From contig OZ022588.1 in NCBI GenBank assembly GCA_963669155.1, positions 14,962,835-15,026,834 on the forward strand: DNA of 64,000 nucleotides, read 5' to 3'. Below the pieces are notes generated by a model. The model was not told where the DNA came from, did not search any database, and saw only the letters and a list, made by a program, of their open reading frames with translations. The translations under genes and the position numbers were made by a program. The DNA comes from Arbacia lixula (taxonomy: Eukaryota > Echinodermata > Echinoidea > Arbacioida > Arbaciidae). Shown here piece after piece: positions 43,601 to 55,426 of the stretch; the stretch's first letter is position 1, and every line of letters starts with the position of its first letter.

Positions 43601-46600
43601 TCGAAAAACAATAAAATACATAAGAAAAACTTTGATATTGCCATTTTTTAAAAGCCTAATTTGATAATAATCCTAAGAAGAGTGTCTGGACTGATATCTA
43701 GCAGTTTTGGGGCTATATTTAAAGATTTACAACCAAATTATGATTTTTATGCATTTAATTAGCATAATTAATCAATTAAAAAAAAAATTGAATAATTTTG
43801 GTGCAAGTGACAATTGAATTGCGGAGATTACGGCATCGGTGACGTACGTGCCAATTTTCGTCGCGATCGCGCGATCAACGGTCGAGATCTTAGGGGGGGG
43901 CTGTTTTTGCCCCCCCCCCGGGCTATGCGATTTCAAAATAGCCCGGGCTATATAGGGTTAAGATTTGCTGTAATGTTAGGGGAAAATGAAAGACAAGGAA
44001 GTCTATGCTAACTACGCTAAGTGTCGAGGCCCCACTTATGACTTGATTTGTATGAGGTAATATATGAAACAATATATTTGAATGGAACAATGAAAAATAA
44101 ATAGAAACACAATTTTGCAGAATACAAACATACATATAGGATTTAGTTGTGACCCGAACTGACCCCAGAGCCTGCCTAAGACTGGCCCAATGTAGCAACA
44201 CAGTGTTTTGTGTGCAACAAAGTGTGTATTATTCCTGTAACAGTGCTGCAGAGCCCATGATCACAAGCATTGCTTCTTTTGAGTCCAACATATTTCTTAA
44301 TTTGACTCTGTTAATGATCTGAATATTACTGCTAAATATTTTGATTTATTTTAATGTTTTAACAAATGATATCTCCCTTGAAAATCACACAGAAAAATAA
44401 TTTCAAATAAACTGATGGACACACAACTAAATAATATAAGCTATAATATAAGCTAAATACTAGTAAGGGTACAATGTACATGCTTATTACACTTGTCCCC
44501 GTTTTCAGATAGCAGAGGAGCTATGTGGCATTGCTCTGCACAGTCCTGCCTGCACCCTCAAGAGGGCCATACAGGAAGGTGTCTCCAGCACTGATGCTGG
44601 TCTGATCATATGTAGGGTGAGTATGCTAGGAACTCTGCCAGCAATGCATTTTGAACATACACAACAGCTCCAAGGTATTGGCATAGGGACAGGGAAAGGG
44701 AAGGAGCCGCAAATTATACCACGGTATGTTTTGTCCTGTTCGGCATGAAACATGATGCTTTAGCCTAAAAAGCATAATGTTTCATGCTGAACTGAACAAA
44801 ATATACCGTGGTTTAAAACTGTGGATCCTTCCCTATCTTCCCTTTGCCTATGCCAGTTCCTTTGAGCTGTAGTGTATGATACACCCATTTTCCATTCATG
44901 AGCACTCTATTGGGCATACTTTTGTCGTGATAGGGTGGTTGTGAATTCAAATCTCACCGTGGAGCTTGTGTTCAACAGGAGCCTACATGTAAATTGACAC
45001 TACTGCTCTCCTCCCATGCTCAGCTCATATAGTTTACTTATGTGGCTCAATGGAGCAAGTGAAGGCACAGATCAATGCATTCAGGGCAAGGGATGAGAAT
45101 TTTAGAAAAATCATAACTTTGTCATCATTTGTGGAATTTTGCTGAAACTTTCCATCAATTTAGATACTCTTTTATATTTATGGTCTTATTCAGCCTTGTT
45201 TTTAGGGTTTTATTCTTAATTGATACAGGTGCTGAGTTTAGAGGAGGTCATAAATCCACAATCAAAAGCTTGAATTCTATGCAATACCCACTCAGGTGTT
45301 GCGGTGCATCCCTTTCCTGTTGCATCTAGGAGAGGGCGCCAGACCCTATTTCCTTGTGGAGCTGCAGAGATTTGTGACAGGCCTGGCTGATGAGAACCCC
45401 TCTGCTGCAGAGGAGCTCAATATACTCTCGTTCTTTGATGAGCTCTTGAAGGTACTGTCAGCAATTCTTGGACATTTTAAACTCCTCATGAAAGTGTATC
45501 ATTTTGTGAATTATGTCAGGGGTTAGTGCAGGTGCACTGAGTTTTTTTTTTATGTACTTGTATGAACAAAATTGCCACTGTATAATCAATCACTTTCTTG
45601 GAGAATAGCATCCGTGGTTAACTAATTTTTTTTTTTTTTACAACACTCCTTGTTTCTCACTTTTTTTTTCCTTCTTATTTTTATAATTTCATTGATCCAT
45701 TGTTCCTTATATGTGAGCTTTCTAAGTTGAACTTTGAATTTATTTGTATACTAATTATTAATTTTTCTTTGTTATGTAATGCTTAAAGGACCAAACCCTG
45801 GGCTTCTTTTTACTTAGTAATAATAATGCCCCCCCTCCCCCAAATTATTTTTTGGAATTCTTGAGACAAATGCGAATATTAAATTATTCCTCTTTTGACC
45901 TCGCCTTTGCTCTTGTCAGCCATATCCATTACCAAGACACCCCGGGTCCAATGTCACCTGCCCATCCCTCCTGACCCCTCTGGAGCTGGCTGGTTCCTGT
46001 ATCTGGCCCTTCCTCACCCCTACTGTGGACAATCACCCCCTGGTTGCCAAGGTTACGTCCCTCCATCCCCAGGAGCGCAACGGTTTGGGTGGAGGAGGAG
46101 AGAAGGATGCTCCACTGTATTTTGTGTTAAAGCTCCTTGATCTGGTGCTGGACTATGTGATTGTGTCAAGCAGCAAACAGGTGATTAGTCATGTGATTGT
46201 GTCAAACAGCAAACAGGTGATTAGTCATGTGATTGTGTCAAGCAGCAAACAGGTGATTAGTCATGTGATTGTGTCAAGCAGCAAACAGGTGATTGGTCAT
46301 GTGATTGTGTCAAGCAGCAAACAGGTGATTGGTCATGTGATTGTGTCAAACAGCAAACAGGTGATTAGTCATGTGATTGTATCAAGCAGTTAACAGGAGA
46401 TTGGTCATGCGATTGTGTCAAGCAGTTTACAGGTGATTAGTCATGTGATTGTGTCAAGCAGCAAACAGGTGATTAGTCATGTGATTGTGTCAAGCAGCAA
46501 ACAGGTGATTAGTCATGTGATTGTGTCAAGCAGCAAACAGGTGATTAGTCATGTGATTGTGTCAAGCAGCAAACAGGTGATTAGTCATGTGATTGTGTCA

Positions 46601-49600
46601 AGCAGCAAACAGGAGATTGGTCAGGTGATTGTGTCAAGCAGCAAACAGGTGATTAGTCATGTGATTGTGTCAAGTAGGACACAGGTGAGCAATCATGTGA
46701 GTGCATTAAGTAGAGAACAGGTGATTAATCATGTGATCATGTCAAGTAGTAAATAGATGGTTAGTTGTGATCATGTCAGGAAGAACCAGGTGATATATCA
46801 TGTGATTGTGCCACGAAGTGATTCCTTTGTGACACCCATCTCAAACTTGCCTGGTACTTCGACTACAGCCCGACTTGCCAGTCATGCACAGACCTGTAAA
46901 CTGTCTATGGCCATATTCAATACTCTCAGACACAGAGACCATCTGACAAGCGTCTGTGCTTTTGGACTAGTGACAAAAATACACAAGGGCTCAGGGCAAT
47001 GCCCCGTAGAGCAAAAATCCTTCCTCATTCAGACTATCTTTCCTAATTTTTGCATCTAGGGCTCATCGCTGTTCGGCCGCACCGACTGGGTGAGCACGAT
47101 GCTGTGCCTATGCCAGCTACTAGACCAGGGCAACAGTGTTGGTGAAGAGAGCAATGGGCGACATTCAGTGCCAGTCCAAGAGCTCATCACAGGGCTCGTA
47201 TGGAAGCTGGCCAACTTCACCAAGAATCTAGAGAAAGGTACACATCAGTGCAGCTCATGGCACAGGGCTCAGCTAAGCCATAAATCGGCTCACCTGGAGT
47301 AACCAAAATGCACCAATAAGCAAGCAACTGAAATTCCAACTTGTGATTCAGGTTTTTTTTAGTTGTGTTTTGACAAATGTTTGTACTGGAATTGAAGAGT
47401 TTGACATGCTCATTTAACCCTAATCAGGGCCATGTTGTATGTAGGTTTTCAATTATTGTAATACCGCATGTGCCTAATGAGGATGATGGGGTCAAATGTC
47501 ATCTAGGGGTCAAAAGGTCAAGTAATATGAGGCCATTTCATTACAAAAATGTTGAAGTTTCCATTTGACTTGCTCTCATTTTTTTCTATTTCTGCATCAA
47601 TTGTGATCACACTTGGTACAAATGATCCTTGGGTAATAGCATGTGTGTTGAGGATGATGAGGTCAAAGGTCATCTCGGCACCATTTTAAATATTTGAGAA
47701 AAAAAAACTTAGCATCCTTTATTTGTTGTTTGTTTTAAATGTTTTAGGCAAGTGTTTTTTAGATAAACGCATTTGACTTGAAGGGTAAGTGGAGGAAATT
47801 TTTCTCACACCCTGTAGCATGACAGTATGTACCCAATGAGGTATCTACATAGTTTACATAGAATAAATCTAAAATAGAACAGCAAGTGATCTCTCTGGCC
47901 ATGTATTTTAAACTTTACAGATGCTCTGATTTGTTTTCACTTTTTGAAAGCAGTCTCGTAATCAGGAGTTTACAGGAGGTAATAAAGTACCTAATATGGC
48001 TGCTTTACCTAAGACAGGATACTTGTAATGGGAAAAGCGCTTTATGAGAGGTTTTTATCGTTGACGTGCTAGAGAACCTGTCCCTCTGTGTGGCCTGGCT
48101 GCTAGAGGAGACGTCAGACATGCACTGGACCATCAGACTCACACTCGATGTGCTCTTCTCAGATGTCAGTGCCCGGTGTGTGGAGGTGAGTGGTACAGAT
48201 GGAGCGCAACATTGTCTCAAATTATCTCAACTTGCTAAATTCATTAAAGTCAAAATGGCGAAATTTAAGACATAAATGAATTCAAAACTTCTTATAGGCC
48301 TATGTTGTAAAATGCAATACGTAGCTTCCACGAATACTGGTAAATAAAGGAAAACATATGTGTATACTGTGTATACAAGTTACTACAGTGTGTATTTCTC
48401 ATACCGCGAAAGGGGCAGACAGAAATACTAGATAAACTTAAAACTTCAAATCATGTTAACCCTCATTGTGCAGCAGTGTCAACCGCTTCCTTATGAGTTT
48501 ACCTGTTGGTACAGGCTGCTTTTTGTCTCGCCCACCGGAGGTGAAGGCGAGACTAAGGGATCCAAATGGCGTCCGTCCGTCGTCCGTCCGTCGTCCGTCA
48601 CAAATGTTAAAGTTTACCTGCAAGACTCTCTTATGATCCATAACTTGGCAACTGTTACAGCAATGGCAGCCACACTTGGTTGATAGAAGCACTAGGGGTA
48701 TCTTCATGTTATGGTGTTGTCAGAGGTCATGTGATGATGTCAAAGGTCATTTGAGGTCATATATTAAAGAGTATGTGCAAGACTCTCTTTTTCTATGTTA
48801 AAGTTTACCTGCAAGACTCTCTTTTGACAAATAACTTCACATAGGTTGCTTGGATTACAACCTAACTTGGGTCATAGATGCACTGGGGGTACCTTCATGT
48901 TATGGTACCGTTGGAGGTCACAGGATAAGGTCAAAGGTCATTTGAGGTCATACGTTAAAGTTTACCTGCAAGACTCTCTTTTGACAAATAACTTCACATG
49001 GGTTGCTTGGATTACAACCTAACTTAGATCATAGATGCACAGGGGGTACCTGCATGTTATGGTACCGTTGGAGGTCACAGGATAAGGTCAAAGGTCATTT
49101 GAGGTCATACGTTAAAGTTTACCTGCAAGACTCTCTTTTGACAAATAACTTCACATGGGTTGCTTGGATTACAACCTAACTTGGGTCATAGATGCACTGG
49201 GGGTACCTTCATGTTATGGTGCCGTTGGAGGTCACAGGATAAGGTCAAAGGTCATTTGAGGTCATACGTTAAAGTTTACCTGCAGCCTCTATTGTGCAAC
49301 TGATTATCATCCTGTTTTGTCTTTGTCTAATCTAATAGAACTTGGTGGAGGCTTTTTATTCCATCTCAAAGAAGGGGGAAGGTGGGGGAGGGGGAGTAGA
49401 TAGAGGAAGTAGCATTGCGTGAAATAGCCCTTCTCATTTATGGAATGTTACATTCTATGGCAGATATTTCACAATCAGCCAGGGATACAATTCTTTTGCG
49501 TAGCAACGGAGATCGCGATATTTCTGGTTATTTTCGCAAGTGGGCGAGACACAATATTGCTAATGCCTTGTTTAAAAAAGCAAAAGCCGAGGAAGCATTG

Positions 49601-52600
49601 GAGATGCTATTGTAGCGCTGTACTTAGTTTCTAAAAGACAACTTTATGCTTCAGTCCGCCATGACACTGCAGGATATTTGCATACTTCTTTATTTCAAGG
49701 TTAGGCTTGAGAGAGTGTAACAAAAAACTGATGAACTTATAACATCTTTGATGACTAACCTGGTATTAAAACTTTCCAGCTCGAGCTCTGTCATTGAAGG
49801 GGATCGGAAAATGATACTTGGGGATCAAAAAGGCAGATTCATGAACTTCATCAAGACCTTTACAAATGTATGTCCCTGTATTAAAAAATGGTTGCATCAA
49901 ATTATCCTTATTGGTACAGGACATCAACACGTACATAGGGGAGATATATGGCTCCCTCAGCCAGCCTTCCTCCGTGCCACAGGCGACATCTGTACCCTTG
50001 CACCTGACGTGGGTGGCCTCATTAGTAGCCTCCTTCCAAGCTTTCCGGATATCTCCTCGGCTGACAAAGATTTTCATCCAGGTACATGCATGTAGGACCA
50101 GTACAGTTGTATGAGATTTGTGTGTCTAAGTCATGAACAAATGTGATTGGTACACGGAAGACATGGTAGCCCATTTGCAAAAGTCATGGAACTCAGCAGG
50201 TATCAGCGCTTTACCCAAAGATAACATGTATGAAATCTCACAGTCATAGTGTCATGCATGTGACTTTTTTTATGCCTCCGCCACGAAGTGGCCGGAGGCA
50301 TTATGTTTTCGGGTTGTCCGTCCGTCCGTCCGTCCGTCCGTACGTACGTATGTCCGTCCGTCCGTACGTACGTATGTCCGTCCGTCCGTCCGTCCGTCCC
50401 GAATCCGTTTAGGCAATATCTTGAGAGCCGTGAACTAGATTTGCTTCAAACTTGGTACATGTGTATATTGCATAAAACCAATGAAGTGTGTAAAATTGGG
50501 GTCAAATCTGATTGAGGTCAAAGGTCAAAGGTCAATGAACATTGTGAAAAATTGCCAAAATTGACCTTTTTCACAATAAATCCAAATCCAAGGATACAAT
50601 TCTCATCAAACATGGTACAAAGATGGATCACTACTTGGAGGTATACTGGTGATATTTTGGGTAAAATTCCTGAAAGTCTAGAGGTCAAAGGTCAATGAAC
50701 TTTGCCAAAATTGGCTAAAAACTGCCCCAAACTTTATATTTTTCACAATAAATCCAAATCCAATGGTACATTACCAACTAAACATGGTGCAAAGATGGAT
50801 CACTACTTAGGGTGAGACTGGTGACATTTTTGGTGCAATTTCTCAAAGGTCAAAGGTCAATGCACTTTGCAAAAAAATTACCTAAAAATTGCCCCCAAAG
50901 TGATATTTTTCAAAGTAATTCCAAATCCAATGGTACATTACCAACTAAACATGGTGCAAAGATGAATCACTACTTGGGGGTAGACTGGTGACATTTTTGG
51001 TGCAATTTCTCAAAGGTCATAGGTCAAAGGTCAATGCACTTTGCCAAAAAAATTACCTAAAAATTGCCCCCAAAGTGATGTTTTTCAAAGTAAATCCAAA
51101 TCCAATGGTACATTACCAACTAAACATGGTGCAAAGATGGATCACTACTTGGGGGTAGACTGATAACATTTTGGGGGAAATTTCTCAAAGGTCAGAAGTC
51201 AAAGGTCAATGCACTTTGCCAAAATTGGCCATTTTTCACATTGAATCCAAATCTAATGATTCAATTTAAACAAACATGGTACAGAGATGTGTCACTTCAT
51301 GAAGGTAGACTGGTGAAAGTTTGGGTAAAATTCCTGAAAGGTCAGAGGTCAAAGGTTTATGAACTTTGCCAAAATTTGCTGAAAATTGCCCCCAAATTGA
51401 TACTTTTCACAATAAATCCCAATCCAATTATGCATTTCAAGAAAACATGGTACTAGAATCACAAGGATACAGCGATGGTTTTAGACAGACTGGTTAGATT
51501 GGAAGTCAAAGAAGTAAGAGGTCAAAGGTCAAATGAACATTGCCAAACTTTGCTAAACATAGAAAGACAGAATAAATGGTATTTTCATTTCACATAGGAA
51601 CTGGAACATTTCCAACCAAACAGACAGATTTTCTGAAAATAATCTAAATAGAGCTAGCAAAGAGGCGGAGGCATATTTATCGACTGTGTGGCAGTCGAAT
51701 TGCTCTAGTTTTTTTTTACTCTGCTACTCTGACACAGAAAGAATCAACAATTGAAACGATATATAAAGCTATGTACAAGTTTAATCTTCAAATTTTTGCA
51801 GTTTGTTAACCACACAGAATCAATGCAATATAGAAACAAATTACAAATACGTAGCTTAATCATCTTTAGTGACTTGAAGGGTGATCGCTCTGGCGTAGCA
51901 TCGATGCTGCCTGCAATCCGCGTCGTCGTCGTCGTCATCCACCTGGTCCCTTGACTCGTCCCTCGGAATCCTTGACTTGGTCACTCAGCTAGACTCTACC
52001 ATACTGGCGGTCCTCCCAGCTCCCTGACCTTCATGAACAGTCCTTGCTCCCCCTGTAGACTTGACCAGCAATGCCCGACTCCACCCGACAGCGACTTGCA
52101 AAACCCCTTGAAGAAGTAATATGTGCTCTTAAGGTCTCTGGTCTATAGGCTACAGGAACCACTAGGATTTTGGAAGACCCGCTGAAAACCTGCTCAAAGG
52201 CAGTTTCCAGTTCTATCATTGGGAGGGAAGGTCGTACGCAGTATGGTCTTCCATCTTACGAGATTTTTACAACAAAAACTTACCTGCAAAAGGGCTTTAT
52301 GAGGGAGCTCTTTCTTTTCTTCATATATTATGGTATATTCAATAATGATAAATGTTGCTATTATTTTTAATGCAGAACTTGCCAAGAGACCTGCGTGCAA
52401 GACTGTCCTCCTCGTGTTGGGATTTCTACTGGGCCATCTGCTTGGCTCTGTCCCAGGTCCTCCCACATAGCACCAGCCACGAGTGGGAGAACGTCCAGCA
52501 GGCTGTGGAGCTGTTGGTGGGCGAGGGACTGCTGCACGTTTCATACACCTCTCGTTTCTTGACCAGCCTTCCCATGTGTGACTTGACCTGTAAGATTTGA

Positions 52601-55336
52601 TACCTGCAGCCTCAATCTGTGTTTGTTTGATGACAGTGTGCACAAAATGCTTCTCCTTTGTAATTACTCAAAGGATTTTCAATTGTTAAACCCTCTATGC
52701 GCCATTTGGGCACAATTAATACACGCAAATCCCATAGAGCAGCATTTTACCTCCCGCACAAGCGGTTAACATGGTGTAACTCTCCACTTGTATTGAACTT
52801 GTACACAGCAGTTTAAAACTTGATTTGCTTTACTTTGTATTTCAATTCATAAGTTATTATTTTTTGCATGATTCTCCAAAGTTGCCTTATTTTCAAAGTT
52901 GGCCATTTAATCATTCTGCTTGTTTTAAATATTACACTGAAAAAAATATCTGTACTCACTGAAAAAAAAAAAAAAATCTCTATTCACTGTGAAAGAATTA
53001 TCTGCTTTTTATTCATATTTTCAAGTTCTCATAAGTTTGTGATTCAAGATGACTTTCATTGAATTGATGTGATTCTCCATTTGTGAATGGTTTTGAGTTG
53101 ACTGATACTGTGAGATCTAATGAATTTGTACCCATTTTTATGCCCAAGATTCAGATGTTTTTGTTTACGCCCCCCCCCCCCCCCCCCCATTTCAGCCTTG
53201 CAGCACCCTTTACAGTTGAGTCAAGTCTTGCTGACGACCATCCAGCTGCTGAGCCGGCCAGAGTGTGTCAGTCAGCTGTCCGCAAAGAGATGGCAACACA
53301 TCACAAGAAATTATGCCCACATCACAAAGGTAGTCAGTCTAGGATTTGATGGTCTGGGCATTGACAGTCCAAAATTCCACATTCCAAATGTGTCTGCTGT
53401 TCTAAAATCTTTGTGAGAACAATAGAGGTCAACCTTTAACCTTTAACAACAGAGGTCAACCTTAGCTTTTAGTATAGATAGTGCGTGATACCCTGATGAG
53501 CTGCAGATCGAAAAGCTACCTTATCCAACATGTTACTTTGTAAAGCAATTTGGAATTTGGAAATTTGGAAAAATGCCGCCGCCAAGAAGTGGCCAGAGGC
53601 ATTTTGTTTTCGGGTTGTCGGTCTGTCCGTCTGTCCGGAATCCATTCACGCAATATCTTGAGAACTGTTAACCTGATTTTCCTCAAATTTGGTACATGTG
53701 AGTATTGCATGAAACCAATGAAGTGTGTAAAATAGGGGTCAATTCTGATTGAGGACAAAGGTCAAACATCAATGAAAATTGCCCAACCTTTTTCATAATA
53801 TATCCACATCCAAGGATGCAATTCTAATCAAACATGGCACAGAGGTGGATCACTACTTGGGGGTAGACTGGTGACATTTGTGGTAAAATTCCTGAAAGGT
53901 CAAATGGCAATGAACTTCACCCAACATTGGCTAATTTTACACAAACTTGATGCAAGGATGGATTTAGATGAGGTTAGATTGGAAGTCAAAGAAGTAATAG
54001 GTCAAAGGGCAATGAACATTGCCAAACTTGGCTAAACTTGGAAAAACAGAATAATATATTTTCATTTCACATCGGAATTCAATGATAAGTTGCCCACCAA
54101 ACATACAAGTTTTCTGAGAATAAATATAAAGATAGCTAGCAAAGAGGCAGAGGCATATTAATCAACTGCGTGGTAGTCAAATTGCTCTAGTTTAGGTCAT
54201 CAATCAATCAATCATCAATCAATCAATCAATCAATCAAAACCAATGCTTTGATGTTTTGGTACTAGAATTAGATATCTATCATCTTGTTGCGAGGTCTCA
54301 TGTTTCTGTAATTCGAGAAAAATGCAATTAATTAATCCATCGCACAAAACATTGGCTATCTCGTTGTTCTGCGCATTTGTTTTGCACGTCTGCAAGATCA
54401 ATACGCGTACGTTATAGCGATCTATCGTGATAGTTAGTATTGCTTCGCACGCTCGCTTGAAATTCCATGCTATAATGTGTACACATGAAGCTCGCGTGCT
54501 GCGTAGGGCTGCACAGTACATAGTACTTGCATTTTCATTATCCGCCATATTGAGAGTCACTCACGATAGATACTGTTTCCGAGTTCGAAGTTGCTATTTC
54601 ATTTGCTGCTTGTGCAGCTGAATTCTCGCAGTTTAGCACACATACACTGTATTACAGAAAATGTCTGCTCAGTGTGCAAGCCCCCCTTCTTGAACGAACT
54701 TCGCTGTTCAAGTTTTCAAGCTCTAATGATTCCCTAGCAATGTAGAAATAAATTCAGGATCTCAAACTTGTTTTGTATGTTCATTTGAGATATGTCTTTG
54801 ATATAAAGAGAGTTAAATTTCTGCCCGGTGGTACCCTTTAAGGCTATAATTTTTTTTATTATTTTATGTAGATATTTCGAATATTTGGTGCAAGGCTTAT
54901 TGAAGTTACCCTCTGATGAAACTATAAATGTTATGATTGTTACAACTGTGTCATTGATAAGAGTGTCGCTTTAAATGTTTTTCAATTTCAACAGGACATT
55001 CTCAATTCTGCAATGGAGTGTCAGGCAACCAGATCAACAGACTTTGCTGTACTCTTTCTGATTGGCCAGCTCTTCTGCCAATCATGTGAGGTCATCACCT
55101 GCATGCCCGTGGAGAGTGGGGAGCAGATGTTTGTGTGGTGCCTGGAACTCTTGATGAGAATGGATGACGTAGTCAATGACTGCGGCAATGTCGATGGTGG
55201 GGGCGAAGGCGATGCGCACAGAGAAAAGAAGACTAGCTTTGATACAACACACATGACCAGATCGGTCCAATCAGTCGCAAATCTGGAGCAGAAGAGAACA
55301 CTTGAGCAAAAAATAAGTGCATTGTCTTTACTGTAA
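40676..55336 (+). CDS. GEMIN4: Gem-associated protein 4 (SMN complex subunit)
   Basis: Exons: 40676-41459, 41708-41804, 42425-42524, 42948-43130, 44509-44616, 45296-45451, 45920-46180, 47060-47237, 48073-48185, 49920-50081, 52376-52589, 53196-53329, 54995-55336. They total 2832 bases, 943 residues (human 1058). Gemin4 is a helical scaffold of the SMN complex, which loads Sm proteins on snRNAs. Matches to remembered human sequence: LSEQRNWLNDEWIETL (human ASEKKWAFSDEWVACL), TVQRLFETGLEF, LCLCQLLDQ, CVAWLLEETSDMHWTIRL, FYWAICLALSQVLPHSTSHEW, GEGLLHVSYTSRFL, and the C-terminal RTLEQKISALSLL (human RQTLLQKMSSF). All exons keep one frame. The N-terminal 260 residues are diverged. The start could also be ATG 40682. 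Exon 7 may run on into the minisatellite that follows. The matches are dispersed but collinear from the centre to the last residues. Confidence 0.85.
41832..42032. mobile_element. Palindromic MITE (family P), copy 3
   Basis: Near-complete hairpin in GEMIN4 intron 2: CAGCTAAAAGGAATTGGCAT to GCCAATTCCTATGAGCA. The arms contain AGGGAAAGGGAAGGAGCCGC and its complement, with the turn at GATGCTTTATTAGCC. Confidence 0.85.
43186..43961. mobile_element. TTAA-flanked MITE with GC-run ends
   Basis: The ends TTAACCCTATCTAGCCCGGG and CCCGGGCTATATAGGGTTAA are complementary. Just inside, poly-G/poly-C runs around GGCAAAAACAG and CTGTTTTTGCC are also inverted. TTAA at both ends suggests a piggyBac- or Kolobok-type duplication. 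The interior is AT-rich and non-coding; part of it is shared with 5875-6060. Located in GEMIN4 intron 4. Confidence 0.8.
44665..44869. mobile_element. Palindromic MITE (family P), copy 4
   Basis: Hairpin from CAGCTCCAAGGTATTGGCAT to GCCAGTTCCTTTGAGCTG in GEMIN4 intron 5, with the same central GATGCTTTAGCCTAAAAAGC turn as copy 1. Confidence 0.85.
46157..46755 (+). repeat. 36-bp minisatellite seeded by the end of GEMIN4 exon 7
   Basis: The last coding bases of exon 7 (GTGATTGTGTCAAGCAGCAA then ACAG) plus the donor start GTGATTAGTCAT form a 36-base unit repeated about 17 times, with little variation in the first dozen and decay at the right end. Because 36 is a multiple of three, the frame continues as a 12-residue repeat (VIVSSSKQVISH) for about six more units, until TAA at about 46391. 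Every unit renews a CAG|GTGATT donor-like junction. Confidence 0.92.
47430..47690. repeat. Fragment of the GGTCAAAGGTCAT repeat family
   Basis: Two partial units containing ACTTGCTCTCATTTTTTTCT, CTTGGTACAAATGATCCTTG and GTCAAAGGTCAT match the array at 58946-59490. Located in GEMIN4 intron 8. Confidence 0.65.
48524..49572. mobile_element. TGTCTCGCCCAC element with 156-bp tandem array, copy 1
   Basis: It starts TGTCTCGCCCACCGGAGGTG, continues with a GTCCGTCC microsatellite and has about four units of a 156-base repeat (GTTAAAGTTTACCTGCAAGA ... AAGGTCAAAGGTCATTTGAG). It ends with a 290-base unique tail containing GTGGGCGAGACA, the complement of the start. The same structure recurs at 55427-56668. 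In GEMIN4 intron 9. Confidence 0.85.
50271..51712. mobile_element. ATGCCTCCGCC element with diverged internal repeats, copy 1
   Basis: It opens with a hairpin (TATGCCTCCGCCACGAAGTG then GCCGGAGGCAT) and a TCCG/TACG microsatellite. It continues as a series of about 150-170-base units with AATCCAAATCCAATGGTACA, AACATGGTGCAAAGATGGAT and AGGTCAAAGGTCAATG. It closes with GAGGCGGAGGCATA, the complement of the start. Non-coding; in GEMIN4 intron 10. Confidence 0.82.
53170..53188 (+). repeat. Poly-C run forming the acceptor tract of GEMIN4 exon 12
   Basis: Nineteen consecutive C bases are followed by ATTTCAG and the exon start at 53196. The run is the only pyrimidine tract for this acceptor. Confidence 0.85.
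53569..54194. mobile_element. ATGCCTCCGCC-type element, shorter copy 2
   Basis: The opening (GCCGCCGCCAAGAAGTGGCC then AGAGGCATTTTG) and closing (GAGGCAGAGGCATATTAATC) match 50271-51712, but the internal array is reduced and more decayed. In GEMIN4 intron 12. A short AATC microsatellite follows. Confidence 0.8.
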
Positions 55337-55426
55337 CTCGAGAACACTGTGCTAAAAGCCAAGTTTGATGGGACAGGTTAGTGGTTTCAAGAAGATGCGA
55401 GACATTGCCATTTCTCATTTATTCAT

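Noticed and set aside
44925-45010. Possible tRNA-like B box (GAATTCAAATCTCACC)
   Set aside because: No matching A box at the proper spacing and no foldable stems.
50230-50515. Frames reading SVRPSVRP
   Set aside because: Translation of the TCCG/TACG microsatellite of a dispersed repeat; found in many invertebrate genomes as an artefact.
51890-52150. Possible extra GEMIN4 exon in intron 10
   Set aside because: GC-richer, but no open frame in the right phase with both splice sites, and the flanking exons already join in frame and match the human order.
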